Shown one piece after another: positions 36,285-45,824 of a stretch of 64,000 bases of DNA. The notes under the pieces were generated by a model. The model saw nothing but the letters and a program-made list of their open reading frames with translations. It made no database searches and was not told where the DNA came from. Made by a program: the position numbers and the translations under genes. Source of the stretch: JALHST01 sp963798435 (lineage in GTDB: Bacteria > Bacteroidota > Bacteroidia > Flavobacteriales > Flavobacteriaceae); contig CAWCTF010000005.1 in the NCBI GenBank assembly GCA_963798435.1, positions 186,001-250,000 of the forward strand. The letters are read 5' to 3'. Within the stretch, counting starts at the first letter, position 1. Every line of letters starts with the position of its first letter.

Positions 36285-36437
36285 TCAAATAAATCAGGTT
36301 GAAACTTCGAATTCGGGTGTTGGAATTCGTTATTCAAAATGTGAATATTTTGCAATTCTTCATTTTGACATTTAATGCGAATGCACACTATAGGCTAAAT
36401 CACATTGATTAACTTTATAGAAGGAAAAACTACCGCG

Positions 36438-37421
36438 ATGCTAGCGTTGATCACCATCAATGAATATTCTAAAATTCCCAAGTATCAGCAGATCATTAAT
36501 TCGATCCTGACCGCCATTGAAAATGGCGAGGTCGAGGTCGAGGATAAATTACCCTCGGTCAACGAACTGCTCATCGAATTCGATATATCACGCGATACCA
36601 TCGTCAGGGCCTATGACCATTTAAAACAGTTAAAGCTTATAGAATCGGTCCCCGGAAAGGGCTACTATATTAAAAGGGACGATCTTGTACTTAAGGCGAA
36701 GGTCTTTTTACTCTTCAACAAACTCAGTGCGCACAAAAAAATCATCTATGACGCCTTTGCCAAGGAACTTGGGGACAGTGCCACCATCGACTTTTTTATC
36801 TATGACAACAATTACCGACAATTTAAGGAACTCATACTAGCCAGTAAATCAAGGGACTATACGCATTATGCCATTATTTGCCATTTTGAGGAAGGTGGGG
36901 ACGATCTGGTCCCATTTCTTCGCAAAGAAATTGCCTTGGATAAATTAGTAATCATAGATAAGCAGGTAGAGCAATTGGGCGATAAGGCAATCTGCGTATA
37001 TCAAGATTTTGAGAAAAATATTTATTCGGCTTTGTCGGAACTAAATATGCATCTGAAGAAGTATAACAAGATAAAATTATTGTTTCGTAAGAGGACCTAT
37101 CATCCTGTTGAAATCAAAAAGGGGTTTTTGCGATTTTGTGCAGAATTTGCCTATGATTTTGAGATCGTCGAAGTCATTGAAAATGAGGTTATCGAAAAAC
37201 ATTCAGCCTACATCAATTTGATGGAGAATGATCTGGTATTGCTGATAAAAAAAATCAAGGAAACCAACTTCGAACTTGCCAAGGATGTCGGAATCATCTC
37301 CTATAATGATACGCCACTAAAAGAAATCTTATTGGAAGGTATCACGGTAATCTCGACCGACTTTGAAAAGCTGGGTAAAAAATCTGCACAACTGATCCTA
37401 AACAACAAAAACTTCAGGTAG
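36438..37421 (+). CDS. GntR-family regulator with LacI-type sensor domain, C-terminus frameshifted
   Basis: A 327 aa protein from the ATG at 36438, which follows an AAGGAAAAA stretch; the TTG at 36405 is less likely. An N-terminal winged helix (KYQQIINSILTAIENG, DKLPSVNELLIEFDISRDTI, GKGYYI) is followed by a periplasmic-binding-like sensor (DVGIISYNDTPLKEIL). The frame stops early: in the next frame the sequence continues VENPFYVIPRRSL to a stop at 37457-37459, a normal ending for this family in Bacteroidota. The shift lies at the five-A run 37407-37411; six As would restore it. It directly precedes the rhamnose operon and is its likely repressor or activator. Confidence 0.88.
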   Translation: MLALITINEYSKIPKYQQIINSILTAIENGEVEVEDKLPSVNELLIEFDISRDTIVRAYDHLKQLKLIESVPGKGYYIKRDDLVLKAKVFLLFNKLSAHKKIIYDAFAKELGDSATIDFFIYDNNYRQFKELILASKSRDYTHYAIICHFEEGGDDLVPFLRKEIALDKLVIIDKQVEQLGDKAICVYQDFEKNIYSALSELNMHLKKYNKIKLLFRKRTYHPVEIKKGFLRFCAEFAYDFEIVEVIENEVIEKHSAYINLMENDLVLLIKKIKETNFELAKDVGIISYNDTPLKEILLEGITVISTDFEKLGKKSAQLILNNKNFR

Positions 37422-37610
37422 AGAATCCTTTTTACGTGATTCCCAGAAGATCGTTATAAATCCCGCTAGTTTAAAGATCCTAGTTCATAGGCTTTATTAC
37501 GTCTTATTTTATTGGTACCAGAACAGAACGGAATGGTTTGTAAAAATTAATTGGCTACACTTGCGTATCATACTTAAGACTAACCTTTTCACAATTAATC
37601 ATAACGCGCA

Positions 37611-38246
37611 ATGAAAAGAATTAAAACCATATACACTTTTTTTTTCTTTGCCTCCCTTATTGTCGGTTGCGAAGAAAGTGCTCCTTCCTCGAAATCAACT
37701 TTGAAGGGGAACGAACTGCTCCAAAATTTCCAATCTCCACCCAACGAGGCCAAACCCCGTGTTTGGTGGCATTGGATGAACGGCAACGTGACCAAAAGCG
37801 GGATCAGAAAAGATCTGGAATGGATGCACCGTACGGGTATTGGAGGTTTCCAGAATTTTGATGCCAACCTGTTCACGCCTGTGGTGGTCGATAAGAAATT
37901 GGTCTTTATGGAGCCCGACTGGAAAGATGCCTTTAAGTTCACCACTGAATTGGCAGATAGCCTTCACTTGGAAATGGCCATTGCCGGATCCCCGGGATGG
38001 AGCGTAACGGGTGGCCCATGGGTGGAACCCAAAGATGGCATGAAAAAATATGTTTGGTCAGAACTTGAAGTTGAAGGTGGAAAAAAATTCGATGGGAAAT
38101 TACCTGCACCTCCACGTAATACGGGGGTGTTCCAGAATATAGGTCCTGAAGCGGGCATGAGTATGCAGGATGTCGCCCGTGAAATCCCCGAATACTATAA
38201 TGACGCTGTCGTTGTAGCCTTTAAACTAGGAAATGAAAGCTGTTAG
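37611..38246 (+). CDS. GH106 alpha-L-rhamnosidase, N-terminal part before a frameshift
   Basis: The first 211 codons of a GH106 enzyme. A lipoprotein signal (ASLIVGC, Cys about residue 20) is followed by the family's diagnostic PRVWWHWMNGNVTKSGIRKD and GIGGFQNFDANL. The frame ends at TAG 38244-38246, but the protein clearly continues in the next frame from 38239 on; dropping one A from AAA at 38236-38238 joins them (reading through VVAFKLGNE to AVSLHDLRPK). The joined gene is 37611-40935, about 1107 aa, the normal size. Either a sequencing indel or an inactivating mutation. First gene after the GntR regulator. Confidence 0.85.
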   Translation: MKRIKTIYTFFFFASLIVGCEESAPSSKSTLKGNELLQNFQSPPNEAKPRVWWHWMNGNVTKSGIRKDLEWMHRTGIGGFQNFDANLFTPVVVDKKLVFMEPDWKDAFKFTTELADSLHLEMAIAGSPGWSVTGGPWVEPKDGMKKYVWSELEVEGGKKFDGKLPAPPRNTGVFQNIGPEAGMSMQDVAREIPEYYNDAVVVAFKLGNESC

Positions 38247-40935
38247 CCTCCATGATTTACGGCCAAAGGTGACTTCCTCGGCAGGGCGTTTCCAAGTAGC
38301 GAACCTAACGGACGGGAACTTGCAAGAAAGCGCCTTTTTACCTCCATCTGGCGTTGGCGAAGCTATGTGGATTCAATATGAATTCAACACACCACAGACT
38401 TTTAACGCTTATTCGGTAACCGGGGCCTACCACAATGCGCTGGAACAATTCAATGGAAGTCCGAATAATAGATCTCTCATGGTCAGCGACGATGGAAAGA
38501 ACTTTAGAAAAATAGCGGATATCCCAGGTACTCTGGTTCCACAAACAACAGGAGACTTTCAAAAGACCACCGCAAAATATTGGCGCTTTGCCATAGAGAC
38601 GCTTCCTCCGGCACCATCTGGATTCGCCGCTATGTTTGGAGCTCCGACACCTACTGAACCGGACGGCATACAGGTGGCTGAATTCAATCTTTTTGCATCA
38701 CCCCGCATTTCGCTCTTTGAACAAAAGGCAGGCTTTGCGGCGTGGCGTGAAAAACCATTATTAACAACCGATAATCCAATCGCTGGGGTGTCCATAGAAA
38801 ATGTCATTGACCTCACCGACCAAATGGATGCCAATGGCACCTTAAAATGGGAAGTACCTGAAGGGAATTGGAAAATTATTCGATTGGGCTATAGTTTAAC
38901 AGGGAGAGAGAATCATCCCGCTTCTCCGGAAGCCACAGGACTCGAAGTCGATAAATTGGATGCAGATGCAGTACGTACATATATCAATACCTACTTGGAT
39001 ATGTATAAGGATGCCACAGGGGGCCTTATGGGTGCCGAAGGCCTAGGATACATGGTACTCGATAGTTATGAGGCCGGACACATGAACTGGACACATAATA
39101 TGCCCATCGAATTTCAAAAACGCAGGGGGTATGATATGACCCCGTGGATTCCTGTTTTGGCGGGTTATATTGTTGGTGATAGCAATCAATCCGAAAAATT
39201 TCTTTGGGATTTCAGGAAGACGATTGGAGAAATGATCGTCGATAACCACTACGATGTCATAGGGGAGGAACTACACAAAAGAGGTATGAAACGCTATACC
39301 GAATCCCATGAAGGCGGGCGTATCTATTTGGCCGATGGCATGGATGTAAAGCGAAATGCCGATATCCCGATGAGTGCCATGTGGACTCCGGGTAGTCTTG
39401 CCGGGGGTAACGATGAGGAAGTACGCAGCGAGGCAGATATTCGTGAAGCGGCCTCAGTAGCCAATATTTACGGGAAACCTTTTGTTGCAGCAGAGTCTAT
39501 GACAGCTATTCAGAATGCTTTTTCTTGGTACCCCGAAAAATTAAAACGTACCGCTGATATGGAACTGGCATCAGGCCTCAACCGATTTGTCATCCATACT
39601 TCGGTACATCAACCTTTAGATGATAAAATGCCGGGCTTTTCATTAGGGCCCTTTGGACAATATTTTGGCCGTCAAGAAACTTGGTCAGGTGCGGGAGCCA
39701 AAGCCTGGATAGATTATTTGGCACGTAGCTCATACTTATTGCAGCAAGGCCAGAACGTGGCTGATATTCTTTACCTCTACGGGGAAAATGATAATGTTAC
39801 CTTGATCAGTTCGGAAAGTCTGCCCGAAATACCAAAGGGTCACGAATTCGATTTTACAAGTGCGACCATCTTAAAAGAGGCCATTTCAGCAGAAAATGGA
39901 AAGTTAAAGGCCAAAAGCGGGGTTACCTATGAACTATTGCAATTGGATAAAGGAACCCAAAGAATGACGATGTCGACTTTGAAAAAGCTAAAGGAGCTTT
40001 CCGACGCCGGGGTAAAGATCAAAGGAGCAAAACCCGTCGAAACTCCAAGCTTAACGGATGATGCAGCAGCATTTAAAGCGGTAGTCGATGAAATTTGGGG
40101 CAAACCGAATGTGGGAGAAAACATCGCCCTTGAAATACCTAAAGATGTTGAAGTTACCGGGACTGACCATAAGATTCTATTTCGTCATAGGGCTTCTGGA
40201 AAAAGCCATATTTATTGGTTGAACAACAGAAGTATAGACCCAACAGAGGCGAAAATTGCCTTTCGGGTAATCGGTAAGCAGCCTAAAAAATGGAATCCAC
40301 AGACCGGGGAAGTTTCAGAAGTATCCTATTCTATTGAAGATGGAAAAACTTGGGTCGAGCTGCCTTTTGACGCTTGGGATGCCTATTTTATCCTCTTTTT
40401 GAATGAAGCCGCCACCACCAGCCTTGTTCTTCCCGCAACCAATACAGAAAACGTTTTGACACTGAGTGGCCCATGGCAGGTCGCATTTCAGGAAAATAGG
40501 GGTGCTCCCGCCCCTACCACTTTCGAGAACCTGCAATCATGGACGGAAAGCGAGGAAGCGGGGATAAAATATTTTTCGGGTACGGCAAGTTACCAACATA
40601 CCTTCAACCTGGCCGATGTTGAAGAAGGAGCTTCCTACTATATTGATTTGGGAGAAGTCAAGAATATTGCGGAAGTTTTCATCAATGGCAAGAAAGTTGG
40701 CGTGGCTTGGAAAACCCCGTTTGTTTTGGATATTACCGAAGCCGTGCAAGCAGGTGAAAATACGTTGGAAATCAGGGTGACAAACACTTGGGTGAACCGT
40801 TTGATCGGGGATGCACAAAAGAAGCCTGAAGAACGTATTACCTTCACGATCATGCCGTTCTATCAAGGCAAGGAGCCTTTGTTGCCAGCGGGATTGCTGG
40901 GGCCGGTTCGGGTGATGAAACAAACCAGGAAATGA
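38233..40935 (+). CDS. GH106 alpha-L-rhamnosidase, main part after the frameshift
   Basis: Carries most of the GH106 protein; the ATG at 38233 is an internal codon position, not a real start. It covers the remaining catalytic barrel (YMVLDSYEAGHMNWTHNM, RYTESHEGGRIYLADG, AAESMTAIQNAFSWYPE, FVIHTSVHQP) and a C-terminal beta-sandwich of the galactose-binding type (YFSGTASYQHTFNL, YIDLGEVKNIAEVFINGKKV, ENTLEIRVTNTWVNRLIGD). GH106 enzymes remove alpha-L-rhamnose from pectic rhamnogalacturonans, ulvan-type glycans or glycosides. The rhamnose released would feed the isomerase, kinase and aldolase that follow; the aldolase starts 35 bp downstream. Confidence 0.88.
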   Translation: MKAVSLHDLRPKVTSSAGRFQVANLTDGNLQESAFLPPSGVGEAMWIQYEFNTPQTFNAYSVTGAYHNALEQFNGSPNNRSLMVSDDGKNFRKIADIPGTLVPQTTGDFQKTTAKYWRFAIETLPPAPSGFAAMFGAPTPTEPDGIQVAEFNLFASPRISLFEQKAGFAAWREKPLLTTDNPIAGVSIENVIDLTDQMDANGTLKWEVPEGNWKIIRLGYSLTGRENHPASPEATGLEVDKLDADAVRTYINTYLDMYKDATGGLMGAEGLGYMVLDSYEAGHMNWTHNMPIEFQKRRGYDMTPWIPVLAGYIVGDSNQSEKFLWDFRKTIGEMIVDNHYDVIGEELHKRGMKRYTESHEGGRIYLADGMDVKRNADIPMSAMWTPGSLAGGNDEEVRSEADIREAASVANIYGKPFVAAESMTAIQNAFSWYPEKLKRTADMELASGLNRFVIHTSVHQPLDDKMPGFSLGPFGQYFGRQETWSGAGAKAWIDYLARSSYLLQQGQNVADILYLYGENDNVTLISSESLPEIPKGHEFDFTSATILKEAISAENGKLKAKSGVTYELLQLDKGTQRMTMSTLKKLKELSDAGVKIKGAKPVETPSLTDDAAAFKAVVDEIWGKPNVGENIALEIPKDVEVTGTDHKILFRHRASGKSHIYWLNNRSIDPTEAKIAFRVIGKQPKKWNPQTGEVSEVSYSIEDGKTWVELPFDAWDAYFILFLNEAATTSLVLPATNTENVLTLSGPWQVAFQENRGAPAPTTFENLQSWTESEEAGIKYFSGTASYQHTFNLADVEEGASYYIDLGEVKNIAEVFINGKKVGVAWKTPFVLDITEAVQAGENTLEIRVTNTWVNRLIGDAQKKPEERITFTIMPFYQGKEPLLPAGLLGPVRVMKQTRK

Positions 40936-40970
40936 TTAAACCTAAATAGTTAGCATAAAAACAACAAACG

Positions 40971-42002
40971 ATGAGTACGAGGTTAAAAGATTTCAAGTAC
41001 GTGGCGTATCTCTGGGACGAAGAGAAAGCTGCCTCTTTGGGCGATGATCAGGTGGCACTTTTTCTATACCGTTCCAATATCCTAGGCGCAGATCTTCGCA
41101 TTACCAATTATGGCGGTGGAAATACCAGTTGCAAGACCCTAGAAAAAGATCCCTTGACCAACCAAGAGGTAGAAGTCATGTGGATCAAAGGCTCAGGGGG
41201 TGACATCGGTACCTTGACCAAAGCGGGTATTGCAGGTTTGTACACCGAAAGACTCCGGAATCTCAAAAATGTATATGGTGGTCTAACCGATGAAGATCGC
41301 ATGGTGGGCCTCTTTGACCATTGCATTTTTGATCTGGAGAGCAAAGCGCCATCGATCGATACCCCCTTGCACGGCTTGCTTCCGTTCAAACATATTGACC
41401 ACTTACATCCCGACGCCTTGATTGCCGTAGCCGCGGCAAAGGATAGTGAAAAAGTGACCCGCGAAATCTGGGGCGATACCATGGGATGGGTACCTTGGCA
41501 ACGGCCCGGGTTCGATTTGGGACTCCAACTTGAAAAATGCCTGAATGACAACCCCGGTATTCGCGGCATTGTTCTTGGAAGTCATGGCCTCTTTACGTGG
41601 GGCGATACGTCGTACGAATGTTATATGAACAGTTTGGAGGTTATTGAAATGGCTTCCGAATTCATTGAAAAGAAAATACAGGAAAAAGGAACGGTTTTTG
41701 GAGGCCAAAAAGTACAGAGCTTATCTGCAGTGGGTCGTAAGGACAAAGCTGCACGATTGATACCGCTGCTTCGTGGACTCTGTTCTTCGGAAAACCGGAT
41801 GATCGGTCATTTTACCGATTCCGATGTGGTTCTGGAATATATCAATAGTTATGATTTGGAGCGGCTTGCCCCCATGGGTACCTCTTGTCCCGACCATTTT
41901 CTGCGTACCAAGATCCAACCGTTGGTCTTGACCTTGAGATCCCAAGGAAGATGTATCCGATTCGGCCAGTATTTTAGAAAAATTAAAGCCTTCTTTTCAT
42001 AA
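40971..42002 (+). CDS. bifunctional rhamnulose-phosphate aldolase/SDR dehydrogenase, aldolase part before a frameshift
   Basis: Class II aldolase domain of the fused aldolase/short-chain dehydrogenase (RhaEW type, about 700 aa). It splits L-rhamnulose 1-phosphate into dihydroxyacetone phosphate and L-lactaldehyde. Seen: ITNYGGGNTSCK, VMWIKGSGGDIGTL, the metal His pair in DHLHPDALIAV, GIVLGSHGLFTWG and LAPMGTSCPDHFLRTK. After PLVLTL the frame is lost and ends in unrelated residues at 42002; in the next frame DPKEDVSD continues from 41938. One surplus base near 41937, or two missing, explains it. Confidence 0.86.
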   Translation: MSTRLKDFKYVAYLWDEEKAASLGDDQVALFLYRSNILGADLRITNYGGGNTSCKTLEKDPLTNQEVEVMWIKGSGGDIGTLTKAGIAGLYTERLRNLKNVYGGLTDEDRMVGLFDHCIFDLESKAPSIDTPLHGLLPFKHIDHLHPDALIAVAAAKDSEKVTREIWGDTMGWVPWQRPGFDLGLQLEKCLNDNPGIRGIVLGSHGLFTWGDTSYECYMNSLEVIEMASEFIEKKIQEKGTVFGGQKVQSLSAVGRKDKAARLIPLLRGLCSSENRMIGHFTDSDVVLEYINSYDLERLAPMGTSCPDHFLRTKIQPLVLTLRSQGRCIRFGQYFRKIKAFFS

Positions 42003-43077
42003 ATACCGACAAGAATATGCGGCTTATTATGAAAAATGCAAAAAGGCTAATAGCCCGGCCATGCGGGACCCCAATCCGGTGATCATCATCTATCCGGGCG
42101 TCGGGATGTTCAGTTTCGCGAAGAATAAGCAGACGACCCGGGTCGCCAGTGAATTTTATATCAATGCCATCAATGTGATGCGCGGGGCCGAGGCTATTTC
42201 TGAATATACCTCCCTCCCGCGACAGGAGGCCTTTGATATCGAGTATTGGTTGTTGGAGGAGGCCAAATTACAGCGCATGCCCAAAGAACAACCCTTATCA
42301 CGAAGAATAGCCTTGGTCACTGGGGCCGGTGGGGGCATTGGCAAGGCCATTGCCGATAAATTGGCGGCCGAAGGGGCGAATATCGTATTGTCGGATATTG
42401 TCGAGAATTGGTTAAAGGAGGCCATTGGTACCTACAAACCGGATACTGCGGCGTATGCGGTCTGCGATGTGACTCAGGCCGGGTCGATTGCCGATGCCTA
42501 TCAAAAGGCGTGCCTTGAGTTCGGGGGTGTCGATATCGTCGTGCATAGTGCCGGACTTGCCATCTCAAAACCCTTGGAAGATACTTCCGAAAAGGATTGG
42601 GATATCTTGCAAAACGTGCTGGTAAAAGGGCAATTCGAGCTGGCCAAACAGGCCGTGAACATTATGCGCATGCAAGGTCTGGGCGGCGACATCGTAAGTA
42701 TTGCGAGTAAAAATGGTTTGGTGGCCGGACCCAACAATGTGGCGTATGGTACGGCGAAGGCGGCGCAACAGCACATGGCCCGTTTATTGGCGGCCGAATT
42801 GGGGCCCGATAAGATTCGAGTGAATACCGTGAACCCCGATGGAGTCATCGTAGGCAGCAAAATATGGGAAGGAGCCTGGGCCGAAGGCAGGGCCAAGGCA
42901 TATGGGATTACGGTAGAGGAACTTCCCGCACATTATGCCAAACGGAATCTGTTGAACGAAATCATCTATCCCGACGATATCGCGGGTGCCGTTTTTGCAC
43001 TGGTGGCCATCCTGGATAAATCAACAGGAAATATCATCAACGTAGATGGGGGCATGGCCAATGCCTTTGTACGATAG
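41938..43077 (+). CDS. bifunctional aldolase/SDR dehydrogenase, dehydrogenase part after the frameshift
   Basis: Open from 41938 in the new frame; the first ATG is 42061, inside the conserved AMRDPNPVIIIYPGVGM, so it is not a true start. The linker (YRQEYAAYYEKCKKANSPAM) and the SDR domain follow: VTGAGGGIGKAIADKL, VVHSAGLAISKPLEDT, SIASKNGLVAGPNNVAYGTAKAA with the Ser-Tyr-Lys triad, and NVDGGMANAFVR at the end. This domain is thought to oxidise L-lactaldehyde to lactate. Joined gene 40971-43077, about 701 aa, the usual length. L-rhamnose isomerase follows 58 bp later. Confidence 0.86.
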   Translation, partial: DPKEDVSDSASILEKLKPSFHKYRQEYAAYYEKCKKANSPAMRDPNPVIIIYPGVGMFSFAKNKQTTRVASEFYINAINVMRGAEAISEYTSLPRQEAFDIEYWLLEEAKLQRMPKEQPLSRRIALVTGAGGGIGKAIADKLAAEGANIVLSDIVENWLKEAIGTYKPDTAAYAVCDVTQAGSIADAYQKACLEFGGVDIVVHSAGLAISKPLEDTSEKDWDILQNVLVKGQFELAKQAVNIMRMQGLGGDIVSIASKNGLVAGPNNVAYGTAKAAQQHMARLLAAELGPDKIRVNTVNPDGVIVGSKIWEGAWAEGRAKAYGITVEELPAHYAKRNLLNEIIYPDDIAGAVFALVAILDKSTGNIINVDGGMANAFVR

Positions 43078-43135
43078 CGTATTCAATCGGTTTCGTTATC
43101 TTCATTGCACACAATCAGATTGAAATCAATATTCA

Positions 43136-44416
43136 ATGAGAATTACCAAAAAACGAATTGCGGAAGACAACCGGCTTTATTTAGAAACCCATAACGAAGG
43201 CTTCAATTTTATAGCGCAAACCCTCGCCCGTTCTGGAAGTGATGTTGATGCAATCTTGGAGCGGTTAGCAGCCTTTCAAATTGCCATTCCCAGTTGGGCG
43301 TTGGGTGCAGGTGGCACCCGCTTCGGCAGGTTTTCTTTTTATGGGGAACCGGCCACTCTGGAACAAAAAATCGAAGATGTAGGCATCTTGCATGCCCTGA
43401 CACAATCGGCTGGCGCCATATCGTTGCACATTCCGTGGGATGTGCCTAGCGATTATAAGGCTATCAAGGAACTGGCTGAAAGTCATGACCTTCTTTTTGA
43501 TGCCGTCAATTCAAATACCTTCCAAGATCAGAAAGACGCAAAGGAGAGCTACAAGTTCGGATCTTTACGTTCAAATTGTTCAGCCGTTCGTAAGCAAGCG
43601 GTTCAACACAACGTCGAAGTTATTGAAATCGGTAAAAAATTGGGCTCGAAAAGTTTGACCGTTTGGTTGGCAGACGGGGCCAATTTTCCAGGACAATACA
43701 ACTTTCAAACGGCATTGCAATATACCGAGGCCAGTCTTAAGGAAATTTACGGCCACTTACCCGCTGATTGGAAACTGTTTATAGAATACAAACCCTACGA
43801 ACCCAATTTTTACAGCACGGTCATTCAAGATTGGGGTACCTCTTTTATGCTGGCGAACGCCTGCGGAGACAGGGCCTATACCTTGGTAGATTTGGGACAT
43901 CATTTGCCCAATACCAACATCGAACAGATCGTTTCTACATTAATGCTCAAAGGCAAACTGGGTGGCTTCCATTTTAATGACAGCAAGTACGGCGATGACG
44001 ACAGTACCGTGGGCAGCATTAAGCCCTATGCCTTGTTTTTGATCTTCAACGAATTGGTATACGGTATGCAAAACAATCCGCAAAATCCGTATCCCGCGTG
44101 GATGATCGATGCCAGCCATACTATCAAAGATCCCTTGGAAGATTTGATCCAATCCCTTGAAGCCATCCAAGAAGCCTATGCCAAGGCCCTTTTGATTGAT
44201 CAAGAACAATTGAAGACAGCCCAGGAGGCTAACGATGTGGTCCTTTGCCAGGAAATTTTGCAAAAAGCCTTTCGCACCGATGTAAGACCGCTTCTAGAAG
44301 CTGCACGATTAAGACGAGGTGGCGCACTGCAGCCTCTAAAGACTTTTCGTTCCTTAAAAATCCGGGAACAATTGATACAAGAAAGAGGCAAACATACCGT
44401 TGCATCGGGACTTTAA
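43136..44416 (+). CDS. rhaI: L-rhamnose isomerase (RhaI type)
   Basis: Interconverts L-rhamnose and L-rhamnulose. It is the TIM-barrel sugar isomerase related to the Pseudomonas stutzeri enzyme, not E. coli RhaA. At 426 aa it shows ALGAGGTRFGRF, SLHIPWDVP, the metal ligands Glu in LFIEYKPYEPN, Asp in LVDLGHHLPN and His/Asp in GFHFNDSKYGDDD. Third enzyme in the plus-strand rhamnose operon, with 10 bp to the kinase start. Confidence 0.93.
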   Translation: MRITKKRIAEDNRLYLETHNEGFNFIAQTLARSGSDVDAILERLAAFQIAIPSWALGAGGTRFGRFSFYGEPATLEQKIEDVGILHALTQSAGAISLHIPWDVPSDYKAIKELAESHDLLFDAVNSNTFQDQKDAKESYKFGSLRSNCSAVRKQAVQHNVEVIEIGKKLGSKSLTVWLADGANFPGQYNFQTALQYTEASLKEIYGHLPADWKLFIEYKPYEPNFYSTVIQDWGTSFMLANACGDRAYTLVDLGHHLPNTNIEQIVSTLMLKGKLGGFHFNDSKYGDDDSTVGSIKPYALFLIFNELVYGMQNNPQNPYPAWMIDASHTIKDPLEDLIQSLEAIQEAYAKALLIDQEQLKTAQEANDVVLCQEILQKAFRTDVRPLLEAARLRRGGALQPLKTFRSLKIREQLIQERGKHTVASGL

Positions 44417-44426
44417 GAACCAAAAA

Positions 44427-45800
44427 ATGAAAATCAAGGTATCGGCCGTATTCGACATAGGAAAGACCAACAAAAAGTTTTTCCTTTTTGATACCGACTA
44501 TCATGAAGTATATCGAGAATTCATCAACTTTGATGAGATTGAAGATGACGACGGGTATCCAGCAGAAAACTTGGAGGCACTTGTGCAATGGATACAGGAA
44601 GTTTTTGATCGACTTTTGCAATCGCACCTGTATGAAATACAGACGTTGAACTTTTCATGTTATGGGGCGAGCTTCGTACATATTGACCAAAAGGGCGAGG
44701 TATTGACGCCCCTTTATAATTACCTGAAACCCATGGATGCAGACATCCTTGATACGTTTTATAGGCAATATGGTCCGAAGGAGGTGTTTTCAAGAATAAC
44801 AGGTTCCCCACAACTCGGAATGCTAAATTCGGGACTGCAACTTTACGTACTCAAATACACAAAGCCACAGGTTTTTTCGAAGCTCAAATATTCGTTGCAT
44901 CTGCCCCAATATCTCAGTTATCGATTTACGGGTGTCCCAGTCAGTGAATACACCAGTATCGGCTGTCATACCACCCTTTGGGATTACGAAAAGAAAGACT
45001 ATCATGATTGGGTCTACAAAGAGAAAATCGATGTGTTATTACCGCCCATCACAGCGACCAATACGCTATTTCCGATACTGATTCAAGGTAAAAAAATCAA
45101 CGTTGGCATAGGCATACATGACAGCTCCGCTTCCCTAATCCCTTTTATTCGAACTATAAAAAATTCGTTTATCCTGGTTTCAACTGGTACCTGGAGCATT
45201 TCTATCAATCCCTTTTCGAATCATATGTTGACCGACCAAGATATGCGGAATGGTTGCCTCTTTAACATGCAGACCGATGGTCGACCCGTGAAGGTATCCC
45301 GCCTATTTCTAGGAAATGAATACGAACATCAAGTGGCGGTCTTGGCCGCAAAATATCAAGTGCCTTTAGAATTACATAAGCGCATTGCGTTTGATAAGGA
45401 CATATTTGTTAAAGTCAGAAAAGAATCAGGACCCTTTTTTGAATGGAAGCATTTAGTAGGAGATAAAAAAACACCGGCAACCAATCCTTTGTATTGGGAT
45501 TATGAACATGCCTACCACCGTTTGGTATTGGAACTCGTTGAATTACAAGTGCTTAATATTAAATTGGTAATGGGCGAACAAACCATCGACCAGATCTATA
45601 TCGATGGTGGTTTTGCCGATAACGAAGTATTTATTAAACTATTGGCTTTTTATTTGGGGGAGGTAAAACTTTTTACCACCGAATCCCCAATGGGATCTGC
45701 CTTAGGCGCAGTTATCGTACTTAAGGACGTCACCTTGAAGCCCGCCTTGCTCAAAAGAAATTATGTCCTCAAAAAACAATTATCACTGAAAATAAGATAG
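44427..45800 (+). CDS. FGGY-family carbohydrate kinase, probable L-rhamnulokinase
   Basis: A 457 aa kinase from the ATG at 44427; a frame start at 44400 would overlap rhaI. The FGGY/ASKHA fold is shown by AVFDIGKTNKKFFLFD at the N-terminus, IGIHDSSASLIPF, ILVSTGTWSIS and the C-terminal QIYIDGGFADNEVF with GSALGAVIVL. It is not the classical RhaB sequence; the rhamnulose substrate is inferred from its place between rhaI and the permease. Other members phosphorylate fuculose or xylulose. The gap to the permease gene is 24 bp. Confidence 0.88.
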   Translation: MKIKVSAVFDIGKTNKKFFLFDTDYHEVYREFINFDEIEDDDGYPAENLEALVQWIQEVFDRLLQSHLYEIQTLNFSCYGASFVHIDQKGEVLTPLYNYLKPMDADILDTFYRQYGPKEVFSRITGSPQLGMLNSGLQLYVLKYTKPQVFSKLKYSLHLPQYLSYRFTGVPVSEYTSIGCHTTLWDYEKKDYHDWVYKEKIDVLLPPITATNTLFPILIQGKKINVGIGIHDSSASLIPFIRTIKNSFILVSTGTWSISINPFSNHMLTDQDMRNGCLFNMQTDGRPVKVSRLFLGNEYEHQVAVLAAKYQVPLELHKRIAFDKDIFVKVRKESGPFFEWKHLVGDKKTPATNPLYWDYEHAYHRLVLELVELQVLNIKLVMGEQTIDQIYIDGGFADNEVFIKLLAFYLGEVKLFTTESPMGSALGAVIVLKDVTLKPALLKRNYVLKKQLSLKIR

Positions 45801-45824
45801 CAACCAACCAACGAACCAAGTACT

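Noticed and set aside
36335..36352. CAAAAT-6 nt-ATTTTG inverted repeat before the GntR gene
   Set aside because: AT-rich 6-bp arms are common by chance, and no second copy was noted near the rhamnose operon.
37537..37563. TTTG followed by TACACTTG upstream of the GH106 gene as a promoter
   Set aside because: The second element has a mismatch and the 15-bp spacing is short; not strong enough to list.
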